Source: Pocillopora verrucosa
Lineage: Eukaryota > Cnidaria > Anthozoa > Scleractinia > Pocilloporidae
DNA: 64,000 nt
Direction of reading: 5' to 3'
NCBI RefSeq assembly: GCF_036669915.1
Contig: NC_089316.1
Span: forward strand, 23,877,997 to 23,941,996
A program made the position numbers and the translations under genes. The notes under the pieces were generated by a model. That model was given only the letters and a program-made list of their open reading frames with translations, was not told the DNA's origin and did no database searches. Shown one piece after another: positions 12,711-23,494 of this stretch (positions within the stretch are counted from its first letter, which is position 1; the number at the start of each line of letters is the position of its first letter).

Positions 12711-12873
12711 CTGAATATTGAAGAAAAAATATTGTCAAAATAAAAACTGATGCTATGGTAAGACAGGACGAATATTAAAAGAAAATATTTTCTATTTTTT
12801 TTTCAGAATCTTAAACAGTTTTTCGTAAAATAAAAAAGAATGTTTTAAGTATTTAATGCACTATTCTACTCAC

Positions 12874-14616
12874 TGTAAGTTTCTGTTCCATGTCCTGTTG
12901 AAGTTTTAGTTGCGAATACTCGAAATGTTGAAGCCCCAATAGATGTAATGGAATTCGACATGGATAAATTTGAAGTGATGCTGTGACTATTTGGAAATTT
13001 GGTGCAAATGCAGCTTTTATCTTGGCCGCAGACGGTCTGAAAGATTCTCGTCGTGAGGGACCATGACTTGGAAGACAGCATGAGGATTTTGCAACATTGA
13101 CCATTTCCAGAGCACATTAGCTTATCATGAGAACTGGTTGGCCAAGTCCACGTGATATTACACGTACCGTCACACATCTGTATACAATCGCCAGCGTTAC
13201 AATGCATATTGCACATCTGTACTGTTCCTGTGAAATGTTGTTTTTTACAATTTATCCCGCTACGGTTCAGGTTACATCTCTCAGCGTCGCACGTTTTTTC
13301 ACAATCCTGACTGTTACATTCTAGTTCCATGTCACATGTATATCCTTTACCTTGGCACGTCTGTGTTTTACAATTGCTCCCGCTGCAAGTCAGGTTACAT
13401 CTCTGAGCGTCGCAGGTCTGTTCACAATCCTGACCGTAACATTCTAGTTCCATTTCGCATGCATATCCTTTACCTTGACACTTCTGTGTTTTATAATTCC
13501 TCCCACTGCAGGTCAGGTTACATCTCTCAGCGTCGCAGGTTTGTTCACAATTCTGACTTTTACATTCTAGTTCCATTTCACATACATATCCTTTACCTTG
13601 GCACTTCTGTTTTTTACAATAGCTCCCGCTACAGTTCAGGTTACAAATCTTAGCGTCACACGTTTGTTCACAATCCTGACTGTTACATTTTAGATCGATT
13701 TCACATGCATATCCTTTACCTTGACACTTCTGCGTTTTACAGTTGTTCCCGTAGCAGGTCAGGTTACACCTCTCAGCGTCGAAGGTTTGTTCACAATCCT
13801 TATTGTTACATTCTAGTTCCATTTTACATGAATATCTGTTACCTTGACACTTCTGTGTTTTACAATTGCTCCCATTGCAGTTCAGGTTACAAATCTCAGC
13901 GTCGCATGTTTGTTGACAATCCTGATTGTTACATTCTAGATCCATTTCACATGCATATCCTTTACCTTGACACTTCTGCGTTTTACACTTTTCTCCGCTG
14001 CAGTTCATTTTACACCTGTTAGCCTCGCAGGTTTGATCACAATCCTTACCTTTACATTCTACTTCCATTTCACAAATATTTCCTTCACCTTCGCACTTCT
14101 GTGTTTTACACTTTCCCCCGCTGCAGTTCATTTTACACCTGTTAGCCTTGCAGGTTTGATCACAATCCCTACCATTACATTCCAGATCCATTTCACATAC
14201 ATTTCTTTCACCTTCGCACTTCTGTGTTTTACATTTTTCCCCGCTGCAGGTCAGGTTACATTTATCAGCGTTGCAGATTTGTTCACAACCCTTATGGTTG
14301 CATTCTTAATGCATTTCGCATGCAAGTCCGCCTTCTTTAAGGCACTTCTGTGTTTTACAAAATTTCCCGCTGCAGTTCAGTTTACACGTGTTAGCCGTGC
14401 AGGTTTGGTCACAATCGTTACCTATACACTCCAGATTCAATTCACACAACTCAACTCCAGTATCACACGTCTATTTACAGCCTTCCCCCTTGCATTTCAT
14501 AAGACAATTATAATTACCACTGCTGCAATTCCGGAGCGGATCACAATGATCGCTGTCCTTCTTACATTTCGATTGACATTTACTCTCATCGCAATCCTCA
14601 CCGCCCAGCCCAAAAC
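12874..14616 (-). pseudogene. Gene A Cys-rich repeat exon with two stops
   Basis: One long exon holds ten full copies, plus partial ends, of a 41-residue unit with eight cysteines spaced C5C4C3C4C3C4C4C6 (typical unit CEMELEC, DC, QTC, C, C, C, KTQKC). TAG at 14471-14473 replaces a Gln codon kept in gene B; TAA at 14306-14308 replaces the Leu of the LEC motif. Cysteines are lost in unit 6 (QTF), unit 8 (RNYKTQ) and unit 10 (NLNRSG and KKQHF). After the repeats there is an extra Cys-containing stretch of about 58 residues missing from gene B. I do not recognise the repeat as a named family; an extracellular disulfide-rich fold is inferred. Confidence 0.8.
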
Positions 14617-14973
14617 CTGACACAAAAAAACAAGAACAGAAACAAAAAATATATGAATACTAACTATGAAAATGAAAATGACAATAATTATGAAAAATAC
14701 AGAGGTATCACAAGACCTTCGTTGCGCAAATAAACAACTTTATACCACTTTTGCATGAGACTACTGAATACAATTTCGTTTTGGCTTCCTGAAAAAAGCC
14801 TGTGTGGCCACCCGCCACCAAGAATGTTCTAATCTAGGTTTCAGCGGTCTTTGTTTGCGCTCAATTTTATTTCGAAGACTTTTCAAAGGGCAGCCATGAG
14901 ATGGACTCTTCGGAGTGCGCTTAAGATGCATTCTGAATGAAATCAACCCTTTAAAAGGAGCTTTGGTACCCAC

Positions 14974-15028
14974 TCAACATAGTTATTGATAACAGGAGTG
15001 TTCCCCACGACTGGCAACTTCTCGTCAT
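14974..15028 (-). CDS. Gene A signal-peptide exon
   Basis: ATG at 15026-15028 opens MTRSCQSWGTLLLSITMLS, a typical signal peptide with a hydrophobic core. It ends in phase 1 at a gtgggt donor, fitting the phase-1 start of the Cys-rich exon. The gene B version is three bases longer because it has two ATGs; here the first is GTG. Confidence 0.7.
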
Positions 15029-16920
15029 CACTATTTTTTTCCGTTGAGTGAGTTTAGTTCCTGTAAGCTGAACCAAATGCAACCTTCTGGAATATTGTCA
15101 GTGGCTGGAGATCAGTCTGAAATATCCTTTGCCAATATAAATGCAAGGCTTGTGATAATTCTACTTTTAGCAAGAACCAGCCGCTTACTCAGTGCTGGCA
15201 AACACTGCAGAATATGGATTGTCATGCAAATTATTTCCGTCGGGTTTTTCTGCCGCAATTTAGTCGCATTAAGCCTTTTTACTTAAGTAAAAAATATAAA
15301 AGGTATGAAACTAACTTTTCAAGCAAACGCTTCATTCGAATTTTAAAGCTTTTTCAATAATTTAGCATGGGATACATAATACTTGGCGAAAAATAGTGCA
15401 TTTTTGAATAGTATAGCCCTAGGCTAAAGATACCAACTCGTGGTGACGGTTTTTATTCGTTTTAATGTTACTGTCAATTACTGACAGTTGCCACTCTTTG
15501 TTTGTTAAGCCCTTTTACATCGAATGAGGTTTTTTTTTAAGAGTGTTTGCATCGTAGGAGTTGCATCGAAACAACTACGCCTCCTCTTGATGTCTATCTG
15601 TTACGTTGCTAAATCAATTACTTTTTACTTTCTTTCTAGTATTTAATTAACGTCATCGCTTTGTTTCTAAGACTCTCCCTAAACAGCTCATATTTCACTC
15701 AATTGCATGTTTTCGAATAAGAAGCATTAAATAATACGGCATCGAATGAGTTTTGCGTCTCGTTTTAGTTTCGTTTGTGATTTGGAACTTTTACTGTGTG
15801 GATCAGATACATAAGTAATAATTTTCGTTTTTCTTTTCGTAAACAAATTTGTTGATTCAGGTTTTTTTTATTTATTTATCCCCTCATCGGCATGCATGTG
15901 AACATTTTCGTGACAATTTCGAATATTCCGTGTTTTCCATGCAACAATAATATTCTCCTCGTGCGGTGCTCCGCCTCAAAAAATGCGCCACTTAGTGCAT
16001 CATCATTAAGCCTTTGATACACAATTGTTTTATCGCCTTTTGTTTCGATCGCTACTCGTTTTTAATTGATTTCTCCTATAAGTTGGTTCATTTAGTTGTA
16101 ATCGTTTGAAGTTGACGAGAAACATTGACTGCTAGTGAGGAATAAATTTAAGTTCGGTTCTTTCATCGCCTGCAAGTCTTTGTTAGTTCGTAGTCGTAAT
16201 TATACCGTCATTAGCCAGCGACAAGTTTTGAGCTTCATTTAATGACGAGCATGACCGTCGCCTTGCTACAACACTTATGTAATTAGATATATTTTTTTAG
16301 CTCTTTCTTATGGTCCTCAGTAATTAGTGCAGAGCGGAAGATCTTACCTGCACATGCCACACACAAGAGGGTGTTTTTGACAAAATATGTGACGTTTTTC
16401 GTTTCTTAGAACAATAAATGGAGATAGTAGCTCACCGAAGCTTAATTAGTCGTTTAACTTCAAAAACCCACAGAGTTAGAGACTTATTTGCTAGATATGA
16501 GTATTCCCTGTTTTCGTCGTATATATGTTAAAATGAAGAATCTCTGATGTCAGACTTTGGGAAGCACAGTCACGCGGAGTATGGAAACGGACAAATCGTT
16601 ATTTTTCGCCTGGGAGGGAAAAGGAGGATTTTGTAGAGGGGAACACATGGTTTTCAGGAGTAACAGAATGGAGATCAGTCGTCGCTAATGGTGCATAAAG
16701 AGGAAGACTGTAGATAATTGACTTCCAATGAGGGGGGGATTATTGAAATACTTCCCAGTCTTTGGGAGGATCGGGTAATTTTTATGTAATACGACTGAAA
16801 TCCTGCGAAATCCCCACCCCATCCGATCCCTTATCGATACTAATCTACAAAAGAAGATCAATCGTTGGTCTCACAATGTGGTCCCGTCCGATATGGATCC
16901 GCATATTGATTTTATGCCTT
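15029..16920. repeat. 5' flank of gene A, duplicated upstream of gene B
   Basis: No gene is seen. Parts follow 31.75-32.75 kb (for example 15045-15300 with 31765-32250, and 16300-16620 with 32400-32720), so the duplicated block reaches well upstream of the coding exons and probably includes the promoter. I could not place a promoter. Confidence 0.6.
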
Positions 16921-17403
16921 CGAAGATCTTAAAACACAACTGGTATTGGTAAACCCAGTCCACCTTATCGCTTAAGAAATACTTGCAAATGACTATCTCC
17001 TGAAAAAAAAAAAATATATATATATATTATTCTTCATATACAACTGTGTTGATTGCAATCTTTAATTACAACTCACGTTGTAGTTATAATGATAATAGTA
17101 ATAATAATGTAGTTATAATGATCGAAGATCTTAAAACACAACTGGTATTGGTAAACCCAGTCCACCTTATCGCTTAAGAAATACTTGCAAATGACTATCT
17201 CCTGAAAAAAAAAATATATATATATTATTCTTCATATACAACTGTGTTGATTGCAATCTTTAATTACAACTCACGTTGTAGTTATAATGATAATAGTAAT
17301 AATAATGTAGTTATAATGATCGAAGATCTTAAAACACAACTGGTATTGGTAAACCCAGTCCACCTTATCGCTTAAGAAATACTTGCAAATGACTATCTCC
17401 TGA

Positions 17404-17434
<31 letters not shown>

Positions 17435-17520
17435 TATTATTCTTCATATACAACTGTGTTGATTGCAATCTTTAATTACAACTCACGTTGTAGTTATAAT
17501 GATAATAGTAATAATGATAA
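16921..17520. repeat. Three tandem copies of a ~200-base unit
   Basis: Units start at 16921, 17123 and 17321, each beginning cgaagatcttaaaacacaac. They are nearly identical apart from the length of an internal A run followed by (TA)n, which is longest in the third copy. Upstream of gene B the unit is present once (32758-33540), split by a LINE insertion. Confidence 0.9.
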
Positions 17521-17751
17521 CAATTTACTGTTTTTAAAAAGTGGCATAACAGCTCTAAAAAGTATGCCGATTAACGGTTTTCTAAAAAATTGACAGGGTT
17601 ATACGTAGAAGCCAATAATAAGTATTTTTGTTATCAACCAGCTGTTTCACACTTCCCCTGGGGTTTTTCAAAATGTTTTTTTTTTTTTTTCATTTTTCTC
17701 TTTTTGTCTATATATATATATATATATAGATATATATAAATATAAAATAAA

Positions 17752-17927
17752 TGTTTTGTTGGTTCCCGTGCCGTCTTTGTTGTCTTTCGTGTAAGGTGAG
17801 TGGGACGAGTGTAAGATGCGCTTGTTGTGGCTGTCGATGACCTGTTTGGTGTTGTTCATACAGCTGTAACTGATTTTGATGGTGTTGCACGAAAGACAAC
17901 AAAGACGGCACGGGAACCAACAAAACA
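17752..17927. repeat. 40-base perfect inverted repeat with 96-base loop
   Basis: The arms are 17752-17791 and 17888-17927. They arise from duplication and inversion of one stretch of the retroelement coding sequence and could fold into a strong hairpin. Confidence 0.95.
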
Positions 17928-18353
17928 TGCAACTGCCGACAAAAGAACAATTGCCCGCTCAATGGTAACTGCCTTCAATCCTCAGTCGTTTATCAAGCCA
18001 CCGTCACACGGAGCGACAACAACACCTCTGAAACATACATTGGACTCACAGAAACCGACTTCAAAACAAGACACAGAAATCACACCGCATCATTCCGCCA
18101 CGCCAAGCACAAAAACTCTACCGAACTTAGCAAACACATCTGGACACTCAGGAACGACAACATTGACTACTCTATTTCATGGCGCGTCTTATCATCTAAC
18201 TCTCCTTACAACAGCTCCAGTAAAAGATGCAACCTCTGCCTAAAAGAAAAATTCCTGATAATTTACCGACCCGACCTCTCATCACTAAATAAGCGTAACG
18301 AACTCGTATCTTCATGTCGACACAGAAACAAAGCGTTGCTACGCAACAGCTGA
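17889..18353 (+). pseudogene. GIY-YIG endonuclease end of the Penelope-like element
   Basis: The open frame has 154 codons plus a stop and no start Met, so it is a 5'-truncated remnant. It contains the YIG motif, the KTR-x-x-x-H stretch and the paired cysteines (CNLC) typical of Penelope endonuclease domains. The reverse transcriptase is missing apart from its last residues in the inverted piece. Mobility from this copy is not possible. Confidence 0.8.
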
Positions 18354-18432
18354 ACTTTAAAGTTTTTAAGTTTACCGCGTATTATGTAAATTTTCCTAGT
18401 ATATAAACGATAGTCACATGAATATTCTTTCA

Positions 18433-18482
18433 TTAAACCCCTGAAGAGTGAAGCGATTCACGAAACAGGCTTGTCGGGATAT
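18433..18482 (+). ncRNA. Candidate hammerhead ribozyme
   Basis: Core CTGAAGA (18441-18447) fits CUGANGA. Stem II is five perfect pairs, GTGAA (18448-18452) with TTCAC (18457-18461), capped by the GNRA-type loop GCGA. GAAA follows at 18462-18465, then a short stem III and a GTC cleavage triplet at 18473-18475. Stem I is visible only as CCC (18438-18440) with GGG (18476-18478). Penelope-like elements are known to carry small hammerheads in this position. The weak stem I leaves activity uncertain. Confidence 0.6.
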
Positions 18483-20740
18483 GTAGTTGCGTCGTTTTTT
18501 CCTCTCATAATTTTTCTCTGTTCCACGCGAAAATCGACTTGCAGACTTCCTATAGATATATATAAATATATACCATATAAAACCGTTTTTTTTTAAACGT
18601 AGCAATTTAGAAATATGTATCAGATAAAGTAGCTGCTGTTCACTATTGTGCCTCGCAGTAACTGGATGAGGACTACAAACAACTGGGTAAGATTTCACTT
18701 GCCTACCTAGAGTGATGCAAGTAATAGCGCCTCTAAGTCTTTCTTTTCTGTACTATTTTAACTTTAGTTAACCCTTCAGGAACATTCCATCATTCTTCCA
18801 ATCATTCAGAGCTCAAAATATGAATTAAACAATTATTTGTAAGCTAGAAAATGTTCGATTCTCGGAACAGATTTGGATGGTGTCTGAAAGATAGTTTTAC
18901 AGGCATACCTGATAAAAAGAAATACATATGTGTACTAATATTGCTTGATTTTAGACATCCACCAAAAAAAGTAAAAAAATGATTTAAATGGAAATGAGAA
19001 TTGAAATGCATTTGATTCAATTTCCCTTCTAAACTTTCTCAATGGACTAGAAGATTAACTTAACTGAATCCGAAGATTATCAATTAAAGTTTTGAAGCCA
19101 TCATTTAAAAATTCATTGAAAAATAAAATTATCGAATTCGACGAACGGTGGCATACTGCTGTAGCTATGGGATCGATGCAAAATGGAAGTATTGTAATTT
19201 TTTCTTTCTTTTTTTCTTTTTGCTTTTTCCAAGTGGAATGAAACTCATTCATTTCTACTGGACTTTAGTGTCCGCTTGAGGAAACACCGTCTTAAAAATT
19301 AAAGAAAAAAATAAAAAAAACTAAAAATAATTAGAGGAAGAAGGTACCTAATAAAAAAAACTGACCGAATAATCTACCACGTCTATTTTTATAGGTAACG
19401 GTATTCACTGGGAAAATTCCTTGTGTAAAATATACTTCTGTATATCACAATCAATCTTTTCTCTAGGGCACGATTATATAAATGAGCTCAAATTTATCCA
19501 AACGACTAACTTATGTTTGGCGCTCAAGAGATTTATGCGAATTTTCCCAGTGACATCCAGTGGAGGTAGCTTCAGAGAATGGCGACTGAGCTTTTTTGTT
19601 TCTCCGATGCTAAATATCAGTTCTAAAAACTGTTTTGCTGACCATCAACACAGAATACTTATTATGGATAACAACGACGAATTTATTTTTAAAACTTCAT
19701 GATTGTAATCATTGTGTTTAATTATTTTCAAATCATTTTGCATCGTATTGAAGCTAAAATAAAATTTAAAAACACAGTTAGACACATTATTTTTACACTA
19801 TATCTTACTTATTCATTCATTTGTTCTCAATTTAAACTTGTTTTGTTATCAAGGAGCTGAATAAGCTCCAATTGACACATCATTTTCAGGTCTATTCTTG
19901 GAATGGGCTGCTGGCTTCCCGCTACATTTCTTCATTGTAGCATTTACTACTAATTTTACATTTACAAAGCATAACCAATCGATGTAATAAGGCTTGTATT
20001 TACTCAGCGAACGAAGGGCTGTGATCAATATACCGGATTAAAGCCCTTTCATCGCATCATTCATCATGAGATTCCATTAGCAGCTGTCAGTATGCTTGTT
20101 TTGGTTCGTGACTTGGTGGCATCCTGTGTGCTACAGATGTGTCAATGTATTTCAAACCGCTAATGTATTGGACATTTAAACACTTAGTCGCTTCTTGCTG
20201 ACGTAAGTCAACATTTACTTTCCGTTCAAACAGGCACCTACAAGTTTAAATAATTTTTGGACCAGGTGCAAAGATATGTTTTGCGCAATTAAAACAAAAA
20301 AAATGCGATGAATAAGAGCTTTGATCTCTTAAAGACCTCTCTTTAGTTAGCTTTGTTTGTAGGCGGATAAACGCTCGTGCTGCTGCACTAATAATGAGGG
20401 CCTGGTGGAAAAAATCATTTTTACCCAAATCCTCTAACATTTCACAAACACAGTTTTCTTTCAGTAATCTGAATCAAATTTATCGTTGCCTCGATACATT
20501 CCCGTGTACATGGGTTTTCATTGGAAGCACAGATATATTTGTTAAGTCTTGCATATCCTAGAAAAGTAAAATTTGGAAGGAAAATAATAACATAAGCCGT
20601 GAACATATAAAAAGTGACAAGAAAATTTTTGCCAGGAGTTGCGTGCAGCTCCGCAGATTTATCTACCGCAGACGGTTGTATTTCACGGTTTTTCTCCTCA
20701 CTTTCAAATTCAATGCCTGTGTGGGCTGAAAATAATTCAT

Positions 20741-20765
20741 TTGCATTTGCATTTGCATTTGCATC
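20741..20765. repeat. (CATTTG)4 microsatellite
   Basis: Four perfect hexamers within otherwise unremarkable intergenic DNA. Confidence 0.9.
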
Positions 20766-21090
20766 ACAGCACCTTAATGAAATTCTCCAGTGCGCTGCAA
20801 AGTCGATCTTGCTTGGGCTGCTACAAAGTTAGCATCCTCTAATTTACAAACTTTTCCTGTGTTCTCCTGACGTCCCAAGTGATTTATTAGGCGTGTTTAC
20901 CGATAAAAAGTGTGGTTTATAGTGTTAGTTTGTAAGATTTTACTTGGAGATATTGTTTTTCTGTCGTTGTGAGGGCAATAAGCTCGAGTCTCGCCAGAGA
21001 ATTCTGAAGAAGTCACGATTTTCGGAATAAGCTTGTGGCACTAATCTAGTGAACAATGATTTATGTTTTAAAAAGAACTTTTGTACTCAC

Positions 21091-21148
21091 TCAACAGAGT
21101 CATTGATAATAGGACTGTTCCCCATATCTGACAAAATTTCGTCAACAT
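21091..21148 (-). pseudogene. Orphan signal-peptide exon of the A/B gene type
   Basis: ATG at 21146-21148 opens MLTKFCQIWGTVLLSMTLLS, ending in phase 1 at a perfect gtgagt donor. It has the same length and pattern as the first exon of gene B (31692-31749). No receptor exons of the right kind follow before gene A. It could be the remnant of a lost gene copy or an alternative first exon for gene A, whose second exon is in matching phase. Confidence 0.6.
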
Positions 21149-23044
21149 TTCTTTTTCTCTGTGAGGTTAATTTTCTGTCAGCATTATGTTTCCCCAACTC
21201 TGATCTTTTTCCCTGTTTGGCAGTATCAGGTAAATGGGAATTCCTTTTTGTAAACCTTTCAAGACGAGTCTCCTGCTAAAAGGATGAGCTTTCTAGCATG
21301 AGTTGTTTTAAGTGAACATCATCCTTCTGTTGCTAATAAATTTTGCAGGAAGTTGAATGTCATGCGAATTCTTGACGTCTTGTCTTCGGTTAAATTCTTT
21401 GCACCTGCTTAAAACAAACATGGCAAAATAATCCATTAATATCGAGAGAAAGTATTTCATTTCGTAATTCTTTCGGTAAAATAGAGTGCGACCCACAATC
21501 ATGCAGTGAGAAAAAACAAATTAAATTAAACAATTGTGAACTCTCCAAGCCCGAGAAAGTAACTATTTAGTAGCAATTATGACAAAAAATTGCTCATGTC
21601 ATTTTTACGGTTGCCTACTCACCATTAAGATTCCTTGTTTACTTAGCTATTGAAATGGTACTTTTGGTGTTTTTAGAGCGCCTAAAAAATTCCAACTGCC
21701 ACGGAACAAATATGTTTCTACTTGAAATGATTTACTAATTTAAAATAATCCTACAACTTAGATGATAACGCTGTCCTAACTTTCCCTGCCGTTACTTCTC
21801 CATGGACACTCAAATATCATCTTTTAATTTATTTAATTCACTTTGGATACATTAGTTTGGAATTTTTGGGGTATGCAGACCATTCTTTATCATACTATCA
21901 TTATATCGAGAGAATAACAAGAAGTATATCTGGGTCATTTCGCTTAAATGAGATATCAAAGGTATCGCTCAACCACGACTGTGTTCATCGCTATTCCGTT
22001 GCATCAATAATTAAGAGCAATGGTGATTAAAGGTTTTCGTGCTCCTCGATATATGTCTGCACTTATATCTTGCTTGAGTAATATATCCTTAAAGAATCGT
22101 CATAAAGCTCTGATATTACATCTATCCTCTTGCTAATGCAACGAGAGAACATAAAATAGGTGGGCGTAGCTAGGTCTCTCTAGGTCTCCCCCTCTTCCCC
22201 TTTCGAAAGAAGGGGGAAGTGGGGGGTTGTCGTTACAAACGTGTGCGTGCGCACCTCACGTAAAGTGGCGTTAACTTATATCTAACGAGCTTGTAATCAC
22301 ACAGTGGAAGGATTATTCAACATTTCAGAAGATTTTGTGGCAATGGCTTCATATTTAAAGAAACAAACCAAAAAACAGACAAAAACATAACAGAGCAACT
22401 TAAACACTCACTCGGTAGTTGGACTTCTCAGGCATCTTAGAATCTTCCCCTGGGGAGATGGGGTTAGGGGTGTGAGAGCGAAGAGAGGGTGGTGAAGATG
22501 GATTTAAAACCCCTTCCTCTCTTCCACCTTATAATGGTTTACTCTAAGCATTGATCAAAACTCAGAGGGATTCTTCCCTACGGGACAGTGGAAGTTTGTT
22601 TCATTGCTTCTCAGTACACCAATTTTAATCCAAAGTGATCAAAAGTGACTCGACAGGGTACAAAGTGCCTCGTCATGAGAACAAATATAACAGATTACTA
22701 AAAGGTATAGTTGGTTCACTCGTTTTTAATTATTTATCATTTTATCTGTTGATTTAATTAATTTATTAATTAAAAATTAAAAACTTGACATTTACCACTG
22801 CTATTACAAAAGTACGATCGTATTTGGTATTTTCACAGGTAGCTTAGTGTTACCTTGTGTACTCAAAATGTGGACCAATATTAAGTCGTTATAAATATTG
22901 GTGAACAGTGGTTTAAAGGAAATACAGTAAAATGTGTATTAGTGTTAAACAAGTGAGACTTGAATGTATGATACGATTTTAGATAATCGACTCTTATTTT
23001 CGTTCTAGTGAATCCAGTTATTTAAGCTTTTTTTTTTCATTCCA

Positions 23045-23130
23045 ACTTATTTTAAGACTGCTATTCAACTGCCCACACATCACCGACATCACTTGGATTA
23101 ACCTGTGAGCTTTTCCTTGTGGATTTTCAT
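23045..23130 (-). pseudogene. Decayed second copy of the C-terminal exon
   Basis: On the minus strand this resembles the terminal exon at 23197-23340: the RKSSQVNP and WAVE parts can be recognised, then a TAG. It lies just downstream of the real exon, so the end of the gene was duplicated before the A/B split, since gene A keeps this relic too. Confidence 0.6.
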
Positions 23131-23196
23131 TTTTAAAGTTGGAAAAACGGTATCAATAAAAGTCGTTAAAATTGGATTACTGAATACTGTATTCTG

Positions 23197-23494
23197 CTAT
23201 TCTTTGAAGGACTGCATTTCTACTGCCCTCACTTCGCTGGCATCTCTTGGATTAACTTGAGAGCTCTTCTTCGCAGAGTTTCCATGATCTACAGCAGATG
23301 GGAAAATGATGTTCATCTTCCTTTTTAATTGCTCTCTAATCTGCAGATGAACAAGCAACCAAGTATCAATTGGTAACCGCCAAAATCTTTAATGATATCT
23401 AGCAAATTTACAATTCGTCTTATGTACATCCTCAGTTTGATATTCATCATACCTGGCTGTTCCGCACACAATGAAGAACGAAAATCAGGATTCC
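23197..23494 (-). CDS. Gene B C-terminal exons
   Basis: The 42-base exon 23453-23494 (GILIFVLHCVRNSQ) finishes TM7 and enters the cytoplasm. The last exon 23197-23340 begins IREQLKRKMN and ends QSFKE then TAG. The short tail has no recognisable PDZ-binding end. Both match gene C in length and phase within one codon. Confidence 0.75.

Larger units (their letters stand above)
7948..15028 (-). pseudogene. Gene A: broken adhesion GPCR with ten Cys-rich repeats
   Basis: Exons read in order: signal peptide 14974-15028, Cys-rich 12874-14616, stalk 12391-12710, then 12256-12315, 11468-11663, 10950-11057, 10670-10757, 10312-10402 and 10172-10221 (GAIN), GPS 9339-9465, TM1 9143-9246, TM2 8703-8805, TM3 8441-8591, TM4 8248-8329, TM5 7948-8014. 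Lengths and phases match gene B throughout, apart from the Cys-rich and stalk exons. Three defects are seen: in-frame stops at 14471-14473 (TAG) and 14306-14308 (TAA), and loss of all exons after TM5. The GAIN-to-TM5 frame is otherwise open, so decay looks recent. It could still yield a truncated membrane protein if a start below the stops is used, but a working receptor is unlikely. Confidence 0.8.
17725..18570 (+). mobile_element. Penelope-like retroelement fragment with inverted 5' end
   Basis: The plus strand from 17889 to the TGA at 18351-18353 encodes the C-terminal end of a Penelope-like element: a CNCR then CPLNGNCLQ segment followed by a GIY-YIG-type endonuclease (VVYQATV, ETYIGLTETDFKTRHRNH, SFRH, ELSKHIW, CNLC, LNKRNELVSSCRHRNK). 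Bases 17752-17887 encode, on the minus strand, the piece normally just upstream (SYSCMNNTKQVIDSHNKRIL). The two pieces overlap by a perfect 40-base inverted repeat. An identical 20-base AT-rich string at 17725-17744 and 18551-18570 may be the target-site duplication. The corresponding site upstream of gene B lacks the insertion. Confidence 0.85.
18571..23044. repeat. Intergenic region downstream of gene B, segmental duplicate
   Basis: From about 19030 to 22290 the sequence parallels 5.2-7.7 kb. From 22290 to 23044 there is about 750 bases with no counterpart there. Apart from the orphan signal-peptide exon at 21091-21148, no coding feature is supported; the open frames are short and not conserved. 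Confidence 0.55.

Noticed and set aside
12338..12721. Acidic plus-strand frame rich in Asp and Ala
   Set aside because: It is the antisense of the Ser/Thr/Ala-rich stalk exon of gene A; splice sites and phase support only the minus strand.
13336..14620. Several plus-strand frames of 100-217 codons
   Set aside because: They are periodic shadows of the minus-strand Cys-rich repeats.
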